Positions 7,979 to 21,873 of a stretch of DNA of 64,000 nucleotides are shown here, in pieces. The DNA is from Odoribacter laneus YIT 12061 (lineage in GTDB: Bacteria > Bacteroidota > Bacteroidia > Bacteroidales > Marinifilaceae): contig NZ_JH594596.1 in the NCBI RefSeq assembly GCF_000243215.1, positions 519,872 through 583,871 on the forward strand. Reading direction: 5' to 3'. A program made the position numbers and the translations under genes. The notes under the pieces were generated by a model. The model worked only from the letters and a program-made list of their open reading frames with translations. It had not been told where the DNA came from and ran no database searches. Positions within the stretch are counted from its first letter, which is position 1, and each line of letters begins with the position of its first letter.

Positions 7979-8524
7979 TTATATTTCCTTTATTTCTTTT
8001 TCATTTTCCCGTATCATTTCTTCTATACCCCGTATGATTTCGGGGGTATTGATCGGCAGTCCCTCCAATATCGCTTTTACTTCTTCCGTATCGAAATGAA
8101 ATTCTCCTTTAGGGGAGGAATGGCTGTATCGGAATACAGTTTCCGGGTTGGCCATTACGAGTAATCCGATCGTCCCGGCGACATCTCCCAAAGGGGGACG
8201 GTCCAAATGAGTATATCCGAAAATAGCTTCAATCACTGTCCCTTCTCCTTTTTCAGAAGTAATATTCACTTTTCCTCCTGTACGCTCTGCATTCTGTTGC
8301 AGGAGAGGAATACCTAATCCGACTTTGCGGACGGTTCTACTTGTGAAAAACGGATCCCTCACTCGTTTTAGGGTTTCTTCGTCCATACCGCAACCATTGT
8401 CCCGAATGGTGATAGACAAACGATCCTCTGTGAGATTTTCATCTATAACGATTTCAATCTCACTTGCCTTTGCCCGTACGGAGTTCTGGGCGATGTCCAT
8501 GATATGTGAAGCCAGATCTTTCAC
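7979..8524 (-). CDS. HATPase-domain protein of the hydrogenase operon (HydE-like)
   Basis: A 181-residue GHKL ATPase with N box NSVRA (14-18), G1 box DNGCGM (43-48) and G2 box VGLGIPLL (68-75). There is no HisKA dimerisation/phosphoacceptor domain, so it is not a stand-alone sensor kinase. Small proteins of this type precede bifurcating hydrogenase genes in clostridia and acetogens (HydE of Acetobacterium) and are absent from the purified enzyme, which suggests regulation or assembly. The start is GTG: no ATG keeps the conserved first helix, and an in-frame stop lies close upstream. Confidence 0.8.
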   Translation of the reverse strand: MKDLASHIMDIAQNSVRAKASEIEIVIDENLTEDRLSITIRDNGCGMDEETLKRVRDPFFTSRTVRKVGLGIPLLQQNAERTGGKVNITSEKGEGTVIEAIFGYTHLDRPPLGDVAGTIGLLVMANPETVFRYSHSSPKGEFHFDTEEVKAILEGLPINTPEIIRGIEEMIRENEKEIKEI

Positions 8525-8588
8525 CCGTACCCACTTTCGATTTCACTTATTTAGCACTATTTTGCATTAAAAATGTTAGAAAACGCTT

Positions 8589-8620
8589 CAAATTTAATTT
8601 AAATTTGAATAATTACAACG
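8589..8620 (-). promoter_or_regulatory. internal promoter of the hydE-D-B-A-C unit
   Basis: The minus strand carries TAAATTTG (8596-8589), a perfect -7 box, with a TTGT near -33 (about 8616-8619). This fits the 139-nt gap and the terminator-like hairpin just upstream. Confidence 0.45.
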
Positions 8621-8624
8621 TTTG

Positions 8625-8687
8625 CATCTCAAAGAATCTAAAAAAAATGAATTTTCATTATTTTTAGATTCTATCTCTTTTGAGATG
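8625..8687 (-). terminator. hairpin overlapping the end of the PHP gene
   Basis: Long A/T-rich inverted repeat: 8634-8650 pairs with 8655-8671, and an outer CATCTCAAA (8625-8633) pairs with TTTTGAGATG (8678-8687). It overlaps the PHP stop codon and ends in a T8 run on the minus strand. Confidence 0.5.
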
Positions 8688-9389
8688 TTGTATAGCATGT
8701 CGGACAGCTGAAAAAGAGGCTACGTCCAGATCGAGTAGAGTAAAACTTTTTCCGATGTCTGGTATATAATGGGCATCCGAGGATTGGGTGAAGGCATAAG
8801 AGGTCAGTTCCGGGTGAGTCTGGAAAAAAGTTACCGGGTCGTAGTGCGGGCTGAGTTCCAGAGCTTCGCAGGAAAGATCCGGGGGGACAAATCCCAATTG
8901 GGAAAGAATACTGAACCGACTTTTATCAATATGGGCGGGAATAAAAATACCTTCCAGAGAATGTACATATTTTTCCACTTCCTCCAGGCTTTGGTCCAAG
9001 GCAGAAATCAACAGTTTTTTTTCTTCATAGAGGATTCGGTCCTGAGTATCCACCACCACTTGATAGCCAAATTTTTCGGGATTATTTGGAAAATCGGGTA
9101 AATGTTTGTCTAGGTATTTTTGAAAAACATCCAGACGGGCATCGTCGGCGAAAAAAGCGAGGCAATGGGCTTCTTCCTGGGTAGTGACTTCGGCTCCTGT
9201 CAATACAAAGATACCGAAAGCTTTAGCTGCATCCCGGATGATTTTGGATTGGCGGGTAGAATTGTGGTCGGTGATACCGATAATATCCAGCTTTTGTTTA
9301 CGGGCGGCTTCCAGAATGGATAGGGGACTCATTTCCAGATCTCCGCAGGGAGACAATACGGTGTGGATATGTAAATCTGCCCGTAGCAT
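8664..9389 (-). CDS. PHP-domain phosphoesterase
   Basis: A 241-residue PHP protein. Metal-binding motifs are DLHIHT (5-10), ITDHNST (39-45), a Glu near 67 (GAEVTT), HIDKS and SDAHY near 205, so a trinuclear metal site looks complete. PHP proteins hydrolyse phosphate esters such as histidinol phosphate, nucleotides or DNA ends. Small stand-alone PHP genes recur beside [FeFe]-hydrogenase accessory genes in anaerobes, with unknown substrate. It sits 5 nt after a DRTGG gene, so it belongs to the same transcript as the hydrogenase-like sensor. Confidence 0.85.
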   Translation of the reverse strand: MLRADLHIHTVLSPCGDLEMSPLSILEAARKQKLDIIGITDHNSTRQSKIIRDAAKAFGIFVLTGAEVTTQEEAHCLAFFADDARLDVFQKYLDKHLPDFPNNPEKFGYQVVVDTQDRILYEEKKLLISALDQSLEEVEKYVHSLEGIFIPAHIDKSRFSILSQLGFVPPDLSCEALELSPHYDPVTFFQTHPELTSYAFTQSSDAHYIPDIGKSFTLLDLDVASFSAVRHAIQHLKRDRI

Positions 9390-9394
9390 AGATC

Positions 9395-9736
9395 TTATTT
9401 TTCTTCCCGTAAAAGTTCAAATATTTCCCCTGTAATTTCGAATGTCTGCAGAGGCGTACTTAAAATGGGAATGCCTTCGGTTTCACTTTCTGCGGCTGTA
9501 TCTTCCTCTGGCTTATAACCTTTTACTAATACGATAGCCGATAATTCTTTCAGGGAAGCGATAGCCATAATATTTTTGTGGGTTTGGAGAGTTATCCAAA
9601 TGTTCCCTTCCTGGGCATTTCCCATAACATCACTCAGCAGGTCGGAAGTATATCCTCCTTTAATTTCCCGGTTTAAACCAGCGGTGCCGCTACATACTTT
9701 CAGATTGAGTTTTTCGAGAATGTCCCTTACTTTCAT
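9395..9736 (-). CDS. DRTGG-domain protein (downstream copy)
   Basis: A 113-residue protein with a DRTGG-like alpha/beta fold, as found in the middle domain of phosphotransacetylase and in CBS-DRTGG regulators. Recognisable segments are IKGGYTSDLLSDVMGNA (26-42) and the IWITLQTHKNIMAIA strand. It is a paralogue of the 114-residue protein at 11601-11945, which has a parallel AADLMSDVLRL segment. It may sense a nucleotide for the hydrogenase regulon; no direct evidence. Confidence 0.75.
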   Translation of the reverse strand: MKVRDILEKLNLKVCSGTAGLNREIKGGYTSDLLSDVMGNAQEGNIWITLQTHKNIMAIASLKELSAIVLVKGYKPEEDTAAESETEGIPILSTPLQTFEITGEIFELLREEK

Positions 9737-9785
9737 ACAGTGGTTGATTTAGGTTTTAATATATTTTTATTAGCTATATACTATG

Positions 9786-11135
9786 CTATTTATTGAATTT
9801 TTCTGCACCCCATATTTTTGCAGAGAGTTCCATTGATTCTTCGGGAGTGATCAATCCTTCTTTCGTCAGAATTTTCTGCATGAACACACATTGATTCAGT
9901 TTTGCTTTTCCTTGTACGACATCTTGGGCTAGAGTACGGCAGGAAGGAGTACCGCAGGCTCCGCAATCGATTTGTGGCAGCACTTTCATGATACGGTTGA
10001 TTTTCTCCATTTTTTCCATAGCTATCAGCATATTCTCATCCAGTTTTTCGATAGACCGGGGGAGTATTTTGCCCGTTAGACGGATTTGTTCGTTTAGAAA
10101 ATCCCGGTATTGCGGCATTTTATTGACAGTATGGTAATGATTTTTGACGTAATTTTCCATTCTTTTTTGCAGGCGTTCTATCGTCAGGAAACGATTGTTA
10201 ATCGTCAAAGCGCCTCCAGCACAGGAGTGGTCGCAAGCCCTCAGTTCCAGAAAATCGATATCTGTGATTTCATCGTTTTCCAGTTTTTCCAGAATTTCTA
10301 TGACATTGTGAATCTCATCTATGGCCAGGCAACGTCCTGCATAATGGGAAGCTTCTCCGTCGGTAAGAGTCCACCGGATGGATTCGGGGGTCAGATGATA
10401 CTGTTCCGGCACTTTGTCAATGGGTTTGTCTTTATTTTTATTGATCGCTAACAAAATTTTATTGTATATAAAATCCATGTTAATAACCCCGTCGACCGAA
10501 GATTTTTCTTCTCCTACCGGACATTTAATGGCAGCTATTTTGGCGGCGCATTGGGTGACGAAAAAAACGCCGATTTCTTCTGCCGGGATACCTTTATCTA
10601 TAAACTTTTTCCGTACATATATAGCCGCAATATCCATGACTTGCTTCAAGCGGATGATGTGGTCGATCAAAGAGGGGAAACGGACTTGTATCAGGCGGAT
10701 AACTGCCGGACAGGAATTGGAAATAAAAGGACGGAGATGAGAATTTTTCTCCATGTATTTTCGGGTTTCCTCTGAAAGTATTTCGGTTGCCTTATCCACT
10801 TCCATGACGTAGTGGAATCCCATATTGTGTAGTTCAGAAAAAATCTGTTCTTCTGAAATATCTTCCGGAAATTGACCGATCAGTACCGTGGGAAGCAGGA
10901 TAATGCGGTAGGAAAACTTAAATATCTGGCTAAAATCGTCCTGCTCCACGATAATTGCTTGTTGGGGACAGGTTTTCAGGCACATTCCGCAATCCGTACA
11001 AGCGGCCTCGTTCAGCGAAGCTTTGCCGTTTTTGATGCGGATAGCGGAGGTTGGGCACAGGTGCATACAATGCGTGCATCCTGTACAGACAGAATCCATA
11101 ATTTTTAAGGCATGATAAAAAGCTTCTCCCTTCAT
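9786..11135 (-). CDS. [FeFe]-hydrogenase-like Fe-S sensor protein (HydS type)
   Basis: A 449-residue protein with two [4Fe-4S] clusters (CTGCTHCMHLC 17-27; CTDCGMCLKTC 46-56), a hydrogenase-like core, and a C-terminal four-Cys Fe-S motif (Cys391, 394, 399, 416). The core motifs are changed: L1 reads NSCPAV instead of TSCCPxW, L2 reads TQCAAK instead of MPCxxK, and L3 reads RACDHSCAGGAL instead of MACPGGCxGGG. One cysteine per loop plus the second L3 cysteine remain, enough to hold a cluster, but proton-transfer residues are lost. Such proteins are proposed to sense H2 or redox state and signal through neighbouring kinase or phosphatase domains. Not expected to be an efficient hydrogenase. Confidence 0.82.
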   Translation of the reverse strand: MKGEAFYHALKIMDSVCTGCTHCMHLCPTSAIRIKNGKASLNEAACTDCGMCLKTCPQQAIIVEQDDFSQIFKFSYRIILLPTVLIGQFPEDISEEQIFSELHNMGFHYVMEVDKATEILSEETRKYMEKNSHLRPFISNSCPAVIRLIQVRFPSLIDHIIRLKQVMDIAAIYVRKKFIDKGIPAEEIGVFFVTQCAAKIAAIKCPVGEEKSSVDGVINMDFIYNKILLAINKNKDKPIDKVPEQYHLTPESIRWTLTDGEASHYAGRCLAIDEIHNVIEILEKLENDEITDIDFLELRACDHSCAGGALTINNRFLTIERLQKRMENYVKNHYHTVNKMPQYRDFLNEQIRLTGKILPRSIEKLDENMLIAMEKMEKINRIMKVLPQIDCGACGTPSCRTLAQDVVQGKAKLNQCVFMQKILTKEGLITPEESMELSAKIWGAEKFNK

Positions 11136-11176
11136 TTCGTTCTCTATCTTTTCCCGTTTTGCCGGTTGTATCCTTT

Positions 11177-11599
11177 TTATTGTGGTTTCAGATAAGTCAG
11201 CATCGTTACTTTTGTACCGATGTTGATTTCCGATTCGATTTGGAGTTTATCACAGTTTTTTTGCATATTAGGCAATCCCATGCCTGCTCCGAATCCCATT
11301 TCCCGTACTTCCGGAGAAGCTGTGGAATATCCTTCCTGCATGGCCAGATTGATATCCGGAATTCCCGGTCCTTTATCTGCTACTGTCACTTCAATGGCAT
11401 CCGGCCGGATATGTACGTAAATATTCCCTTCCCAGGCATGTGCCACTACATTTACTTCTGCTTCGTAAAGGGCGACAACAATGCGTTTAATCAGGTTACT
11501 GTCGACGTTCAGCTGTTTGAGTATTTTTTTGATTTCACTGGAGGCAGTACCCGCCCGTGAAAAATTACCCCCTTCTATATTGAAATTGAATTCCATCAT
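11177..11599 (-). CDS. anti-sigma-factor-like HATPase (RsbW/SpoIIAB type)
   Basis: A 140-residue GHKL ATPase close to the RsbW serine-kinase family. The N box is YEAEVNVVAHAW (48-59), the G1 box DKGPGIPD (76-83) and the G2 box GAGMGLPNM (104-112). It overlaps no other gene and starts 1 nt after the first DRTGG gene. In RsbW proteins this fold phosphorylates an anti-sigma-factor antagonist; no STAS partner is visible here. Its place before the hydrogenase-like sensor suggests a signalling module for hydrogenase expression or activity. Confidence 0.85.
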   Translation of the reverse strand: MMEFNFNIEGGNFSRAGTASSEIKKILKQLNVDSNLIKRIVVALYEAEVNVVAHAWEGNIYVHIRPDAIEVTVADKGPGIPDINLAMQEGYSTASPEVREMGFGAGMGLPNMQKNCDKLQIESEINIGTKVTMLTYLKPQ

Positions 11600-11600
11600 A

Positions 11601-11945
11601 TTAAAATACTGGTTCTAATCCGGCTTTATACAATTCTCCGCAGACCTTGAACATACTTTGTTTACATTGCATGACAGCAATCCCGTTTTCTTCCGCCAGC
11701 GCCAGCATTTCAGGAGTAACTTTCTTATTCCTCACAAAGAGGATATAACTTACATCAGACATTTCAGCTGTGCGGAGAACCTGAAGATTGGCCATACCGG
11801 TGATGAGAATCATGTCTTCTGTATTCAGACGCAGGACGTCGCTCATCAGGTCGGCAGCAAAAGCCTTCTTAATCTCTTTGTTCAGGTATTGTTCCCCGTA
11901 TACCAACGAAGCTTCCAATAGGCAAATAATTTCTTTTAAGAGCAT
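11601..11945 (-). CDS. DRTGG-domain protein (first gene of the hydrogenase regulon)
   Basis: A 114-residue DRTGG-like protein, paralogous to the product at 9395-9736. The conserved pattern is KAFAADLMSDVLRL (27-40) followed by a hydrophobic ILITGMANLQVLRTA strand-helix. It opens the minus-strand cluster and is directly followed by the anti-sigma-like ATPase. A regulatory, ligand-sensing role is inferred from domain family and context only. Confidence 0.75.
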   Translation of the reverse strand: MLLKEIICLLEASLVYGEQYLNKEIKKAFAADLMSDVLRLNTEDMILITGMANLQVLRTAEMSDVSYILFVRNKKVTPEMLALAEENGIAVMQCKQSMFKVCGELYKAGLEPVF

Positions 11946-12031
11946 TTTCCGAATTTTAATCGTTACGAATATAATAAATGCAATCGTTTTAAAAAAGTGT
12001 AAGGGTGAAAAGTTTAAACTGCCTTTGTATT

Positions 12032-17741
<5,710 letters not shown>

Positions 17742-17810
17742 TAATAATTTTTATTTTTCAATATCATTTCTCATTGGAATATATTACCTTTAACATGTCG
17801 AATACGGCTT

Positions 17811-20330
17811 ATGAATTTTAGTGTAAGTCGTTTATTATCATGTGAAATGGGGAAAAGTGATACGAAAAGATTAAAACAGATTATGACTTCTGCCGGAGAA
17901 GAAGCCCGGCGGTTGGGGAATTCGAAAATTTACCCGGAGCATTTATTTTTAGGTTTGCTTCGGTTAAATCAGGGAAGAGCGATCGATGTGCTTGTGGCAT
18001 TAGGATTAGATTTTTATGAAGTAAAAGAAAGAATAGAAAAAAAGTTAGAGAAAAAAAGGGATAAAATGGACGACTCGGAGCTCGATTTTACGTTAGCTTC
18101 CAACAGTATTTTGAAAAAGGTAATGGAGGAAGCTTTGAAGTTGGGAGACGAGCAAATAGAATCGGAGCACGTGATGTTAGCCATATTGCGTGTGGAATCT
18201 GGATTTGTTTCCAAGCTTTTTAAGACCATGGGAATAGATTATGATGTATTTAAAGAGCAGTTGTTAAAGGAACGGGCCCGGATGCAATCGGATTACAAGG
18301 AAGATTCAGATGAAGACGAGGATATGGGGGAAAACGATCCGCTTTATAATCCTTATCGTCAGCAGGGAACGAGCAGATCGGATACGCCCGTATTGGATAA
18401 TTTCGGGATCGATATCACCCGGGCTGCGGAAGAGGGAACGTTGGATCCGATTGTCGGTCGTGAACGGGAAATTGAACGTTTGGCTCAGATATTGAGTCGG
18501 CGCAAGAAGAATAATCCGGTGTTGATCGGAGAACCGGGAGTCGGGAAATCTGCTATAGCGGAAGGATTGGCTATCCGAATTATGCAGAAGAAAGTGTCGA
18601 GGGTTTTGTTTGATAAGCGGGTAGTTGCTTTGGATATCGCTTCTATTGTAGCCGGTACAAAATACAGGGGGCAATTCGAGGAACGTATGAAAGCCATTCT
18701 CAACGAGCTGGCTAAAAATAAAAATATCATTCTGTTTATCGACGAGATACATACTATTGTAGGGGCAGGTGGGTCCGGAGGAAGTCTGGATGCGGCCAAT
18801 ATGTTGAAGCCAGCTTTATCGAGAGGTGAGATTCAGTGTATCGGGGCAACGACTTTGGATGAATACCGTCAAAACATAGAGAAAGATGGGGCTTTGGAAC
18901 GTCGTTTCCAAAAAGTATTGGTAGAGGCTACGACCCTGGAAGAAACGATCGAAATTCTGAATAACATCAAGTCCCGTTATGAGGATCATCACAATGTGAG
19001 GTATACTCCTGCAGCCATAAAGGCTTGTGTGAAGTTGACTACGCGTTATATTTCCGACCGCTCTCTGCCGGATAAAGCGATCGATGCTTTGGACGAGGCC
19101 GGTTCCAGGGTACATATTACCAATATCAACGTACCTCCTGTGATTGAAGAGCTGGAAAAGGCAATAGAGGAGATTAAGGAAAAGAAAAAGGAAGCGGTAA
19201 AACAACAGAATTTTGAGGTGGCGGCTGCTTTCCGGGACAAGGAGCGGCAGATGTCTGTTTCTTTGGAACAAGAGAAGGAGCGTTGGCAAAAAGAGCTGAG
19301 TGAAAACCGGATCACGGTGGATGAGGAGCAGGTAGCTGAGGTAGTGGCTATGATGACGGGAGTACCCGTAAAGCGAATTGCGAAGACGGAAGGAATGAAG
19401 TTGTTGCAGATGCACGACGAGTTGGCCGGCAGTGTGATCGGACAAAATGAAGCGATTGAAAAGATCGTGAAAGCCATTCACCGGAACCGGGCCGGCTTGA
19501 AAGACCCTAACCGTCCGATCGGTTCCTTTATTTTCCTGGGTCCTACGGGTGTCGGAAAAACACAATTGGCCAAAGTGCTGGCAAAATACCTGTTCGATAC
19601 GGACGACGCTTTGATCCGGATCGATATGAGTGAGTATATGGAGAAATTTGCTGTATCGCGTTTGGTCGGAGCCCCTCCCGGATATGTCGGATATGAGGAA
19701 GGAGGACAATTGACGGAAAAAGTGAGGAGGAAACCTTATTCTGTGATTTTATTGGATGAGATCGAAAAAGCACATCCCGATGTGTTCAATATATTGTTAC
19801 AGTTACTCGATGACGGACAATTGACGGACAGTTTGGGGAGAAGAGTCGACTTTAAAAATACGATCGTAATTATGACCTCCAATATCGGAAGCCGGCAATT
19901 GAAAGATTTCGGTCGGGGAATCGGTTTTGGGCGGGAGGACCGGAGTACCGACAGCGACTATGCGAAAGGCGTGGTACAGAAGGCCTTGAAAACTGCTTTC
20001 GCTCCGGAATTCCTGAATCGTATCGACGACGTAATTATTTTCAATGCTTTGACCAAAGAGAATATACACCAAATTATTGATATTGAGCTGAAAGGCTTGA
20101 TGAAACGAGTGAAAGATTTGGGCTATTCCGTAAAAGTTTCCGATGCAGCCAAGGAATTTCTGACGGAAAAAGGATATGATCCTCAATATGGAGCACGCCC
20201 CTTAAAGCGAGCCATACAAAAATACCTGGAAGATGAATTGGCAGAGGTGATTATCAAAGGAAATGTACCGGAGGGCGAAGTGCTTGAAGTCGATTGCGAT
20301 AAAGAGCACGATAAAGTAGTTGTACGCTAA
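17811..20330 (+). CDS. clpC: ClpC-type AAA+ unfoldase of the Clp protease
   Basis: An 839-residue Hsp100 protein. Domain order: Clp_N double repeat (about 20-155), acidic linker, AAA-1 with Walker A GEPGVGKS (240-247) and Walker B DEIH (311-314), UVR/M-domain-like coiled segment (about 445-500, QQNFEVAAAFRDKE), AAA-2 with GPTGVGKT (577-584), and C-terminal small domain. An IGF loop (704-706) fits the ClpP-docking tripeptide, so it should feed ClpP rather than act as a ClpB disaggregase. The start may be Met13 (17847) instead of 17811. Monocistronic with a terminator. Confidence 0.93.
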   Translation: MNFSVSRLLSCEMGKSDTKRLKQIMTSAGEEARRLGNSKIYPEHLFLGLLRLNQGRAIDVLVALGLDFYEVKERIEKKLEKKRDKMDDSELDFTLASNSILKKVMEEALKLGDEQIESEHVMLAILRVESGFVSKLFKTMGIDYDVFKEQLLKERARMQSDYKEDSDEDEDMGENDPLYNPYRQQGTSRSDTPVLDNFGIDITRAAEEGTLDPIVGREREIERLAQILSRRKKNNPVLIGEPGVGKSAIAEGLAIRIMQKKVSRVLFDKRVVALDIASIVAGTKYRGQFEERMKAILNELAKNKNIILFIDEIHTIVGAGGSGGSLDAANMLKPALSRGEIQCIGATTLDEYRQNIEKDGALERRFQKVLVEATTLEETIEILNNIKSRYEDHHNVRYTPAAIKACVKLTTRYISDRSLPDKAIDALDEAGSRVHITNINVPPVIEELEKAIEEIKEKKKEAVKQQNFEVAAAFRDKERQMSVSLEQEKERWQKELSENRITVDEEQVAEVVAMMTGVPVKRIAKTEGMKLLQMHDELAGSVIGQNEAIEKIVKAIHRNRAGLKDPNRPIGSFIFLGPTGVGKTQLAKVLAKYLFDTDDALIRIDMSEYMEKFAVSRLVGAPPGYVGYEEGGQLTEKVRRKPYSVILLDEIEKAHPDVFNILLQLLDDGQLTDSLGRRVDFKNTIVIMTSNIGSRQLKDFGRGIGFGREDRSTDSDYAKGVVQKALKTAFAPEFLNRIDDVIIFNALTKENIHQIIDIELKGLMKRVKDLGYSVKVSDAAKEFLTEKGYDPQYGARPLKRAIQKYLEDELAEVIIKGNVPEGEVLEVDCDKEHDKVVVR

Positions 20331-20360
20331 AAATTAGTTTCCTATACTGTTTATAAAAAA

Positions 20361-20392
20361 CGACTGCCCCTTACGAGCAGTCGCTTTTTTAT
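20361..20392. terminator. bidirectional terminator clpC / Lrp gene
   Basis: CGACTGC (20361-20367) pairs with GCAGTCG (20377-20383), flanked by an A run before and a T run after, so it can stop transcription from both convergent genes. Confidence 0.85.
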
Positions 20393-20862
20393 TTCGTTTC
20401 GTCCTGAATCAGATCGATTTGCTTTTCGATAATTTGATCCAGCGAAATAAAAGATTCTGTTTTGGCTATTCCGGGGATATTTTGTAAGGTATTAATCAAT
20501 ACATCCATAAGATGTTGATGATTATTACACCTGAGTTTCAACAGAAAGGCGTAATGTCCGGTGATAAAATGACATTCGATAATTTCCGGGATTTTTTCCA
20601 ATTCTTTGACAACCGATTTATATTGATGTGCATTATCGAGGGTTACACCGATAAAAGCACATATTTTTAATCCCAGGGCTCTGGGTTTTACGATAAAACG
20701 GGAGCCCTCGATAATCCCGGCATCTTCCATTTTCTTTACCCGTTGATGGATGGCTGCTCCCGAAATCCCGCATTCCCGCGCAATTTCTAAAAACGGTACT
20801 CTGGCATTTTTGACAAGATAAGAAAGAATCTTTTTGTCAATGTCGTCAATTTGATATTTCAT
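20389..20862 (-). CDS. Lrp/AsnC-family transcriptional regulator
   Basis: A 157-residue protein with an N-terminal winged HTH (IDDIDKKILSYLVKNARVPF then ISGAAIHQRVKKMEDAGII, residues 4-50) and a C-terminal RAM ligand/oligomerisation domain (about 65-145). The opening and the linker IIEGSRFIVKPRALGLKICAF are typical of Lrp/AsnC feast-famine regulators, which bind amino acids. It lies between a clpC terminator and a TetR-like gene on the same strand, 37 nt apart. The ligand is not predictable. Confidence 0.9.
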   Translation of the reverse strand: MKYQIDDIDKKILSYLVKNARVPFLEIARECGISGAAIHQRVKKMEDAGIIEGSRFIVKPRALGLKICAFIGVTLDNAHQYKSVVKELEKIPEIIECHFITGHYAFLLKLRCNNHQHLMDVLINTLQNIPGIAKTESFISLDQIIEKQIDLIQDETK

Positions 20863-20899
20863 GAATTTATAATTTAAGCGAATAATTTTCTATATTTAT

Positions 20900-21523
20900 T
20901 TACCGGAAATTCAGGACGCTGTAAAGTTGTTTGCGTTGTTTATAATATCTTTTCCCTTCGTCGTTTGTAATCGATTTGATGACATTGTCGATCAGATTAT
21001 TGAAAATCGTCGTAAAAGTAAAACCTTCCGGTGGGTAAATTTCCGGGTTATGAATATCGTTGAGTTTGGCAATAAACATCCGGGCAATCATCTCACTGGA
21101 TACGTCATTTTTATACATTCCTTGTTCCATCCCTTTTTCAATGTTGATTTTTATTTTTTCATATATAAAATCCGCCCGTTGGTTCATATGGGTTTTATAG
21201 AGATCCGGGAAGGTCTTTGCCAAGGCCATGGTAACGGAAGGAGTGACGTTGAAAAAGCGATTGTTGATTTCGTTGCTTACAATAAGCATAATATCAATGG
21301 CATTCCAGCCGTCAAAATTGTATTCATTGAATATTTTTTCAAAACATTTCCTTTCATGGCATAGAATAGCATCTACCATATCTTCCCGGCTGCTGAAATT
21401 TTCTTTCAGTTCGGCTATGGTCAACCCTACTTTTTTCAGATGCTCTTCGTTAAAATCATTTATTCCGTAGCGGTAGATATAATTTCTCAGCTTTTCTGCC
21501 AATTGAAGCTTTCTGTCTTCCAT
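20900..21523 (-). CDS. TetR-like transcriptional regulator
   Basis: A 207-residue protein counted from the Met of MEDRKLQLAEKL; the 17 codons upstream look like leader sequence. The N-terminal 50 residues fit a TetR HTH (AEKLRNYIYRYGINDFNEEHLKKVGLTIAELKENFSSREDMV) and the rest is all-alpha, as in TetR ligand domains. The recognition helix is not a strong family match, so the DNA-binding call is moderate. The upstream stretch 21524-21600 contains two GTAAA half-sites 10 nt apart that could be an operator. Confidence 0.65.
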   Translation of the reverse strand: MEDRKLQLAEKLRNYIYRYGINDFNEEHLKKVGLTIAELKENFSSREDMVDAILCHERKCFEKIFNEYNFDGWNAIDIMLIVSNEINNRFFNVTPSVTMALAKTFPDLYKTHMNQRADFIYEKIKINIEKGMEQGMYKNDVSSEMIARMFIAKLNDIHNPEIYPPEGFTFTTIFNNLIDNVIKSITNDEGKRYYKQRKQLYSVLNFR

Positions 21524-21841
21524 GTTTTTTACCCAATTTAGTTTAATGGTGTAAATATAGTAAACAAATGTCAATCCGGGTGCGTTCTGGTTATAAATTA
21601 TAATATTTATTGCTTCTATTCTTTAAAAAAATCATTTTTAGACCCTGAAATAGAGAGAAATTTTAATCTGCAGAAAAGACAAACGGATAAAAAAGGGAAG
21701 GAGTAGAGGAGTAATAATACTTCATAACGTCCATTCTCTGATCGTTTCGTTTTTTATAAACCGGGAAAAATTTGTCTCCTGTAAGGGGAATAAACGGTAT
21801 AACTTTCTCTTTTTTACAAGCTATTAATAGTTTTGTTTTTT

Positions 21842-21849
21842 TACCTTTG
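21842..21849 (+). promoter_or_regulatory. -7 promoter element of the PafA-like gene
   Basis: TACCTTTG, a perfect TAnnTTTG box, 24 nt before the chosen ATG at 21874. The 300-nt stretch before it (21574-21841) shows no gene. Confidence 0.65.
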
Positions 21850-21873
21850 TCGGAAATACGAGAAGTGCAGATT

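Noticed and set aside
18816-19709. 297-residue minus-strand ORF
   Set aside because: Shadow of clpC; composition is that of a reversed coding strand.
20561-20862. Lrp and TetR genes as part of a defence or island module
   Set aside because: Both fit ordinary core regulation and host codon use.
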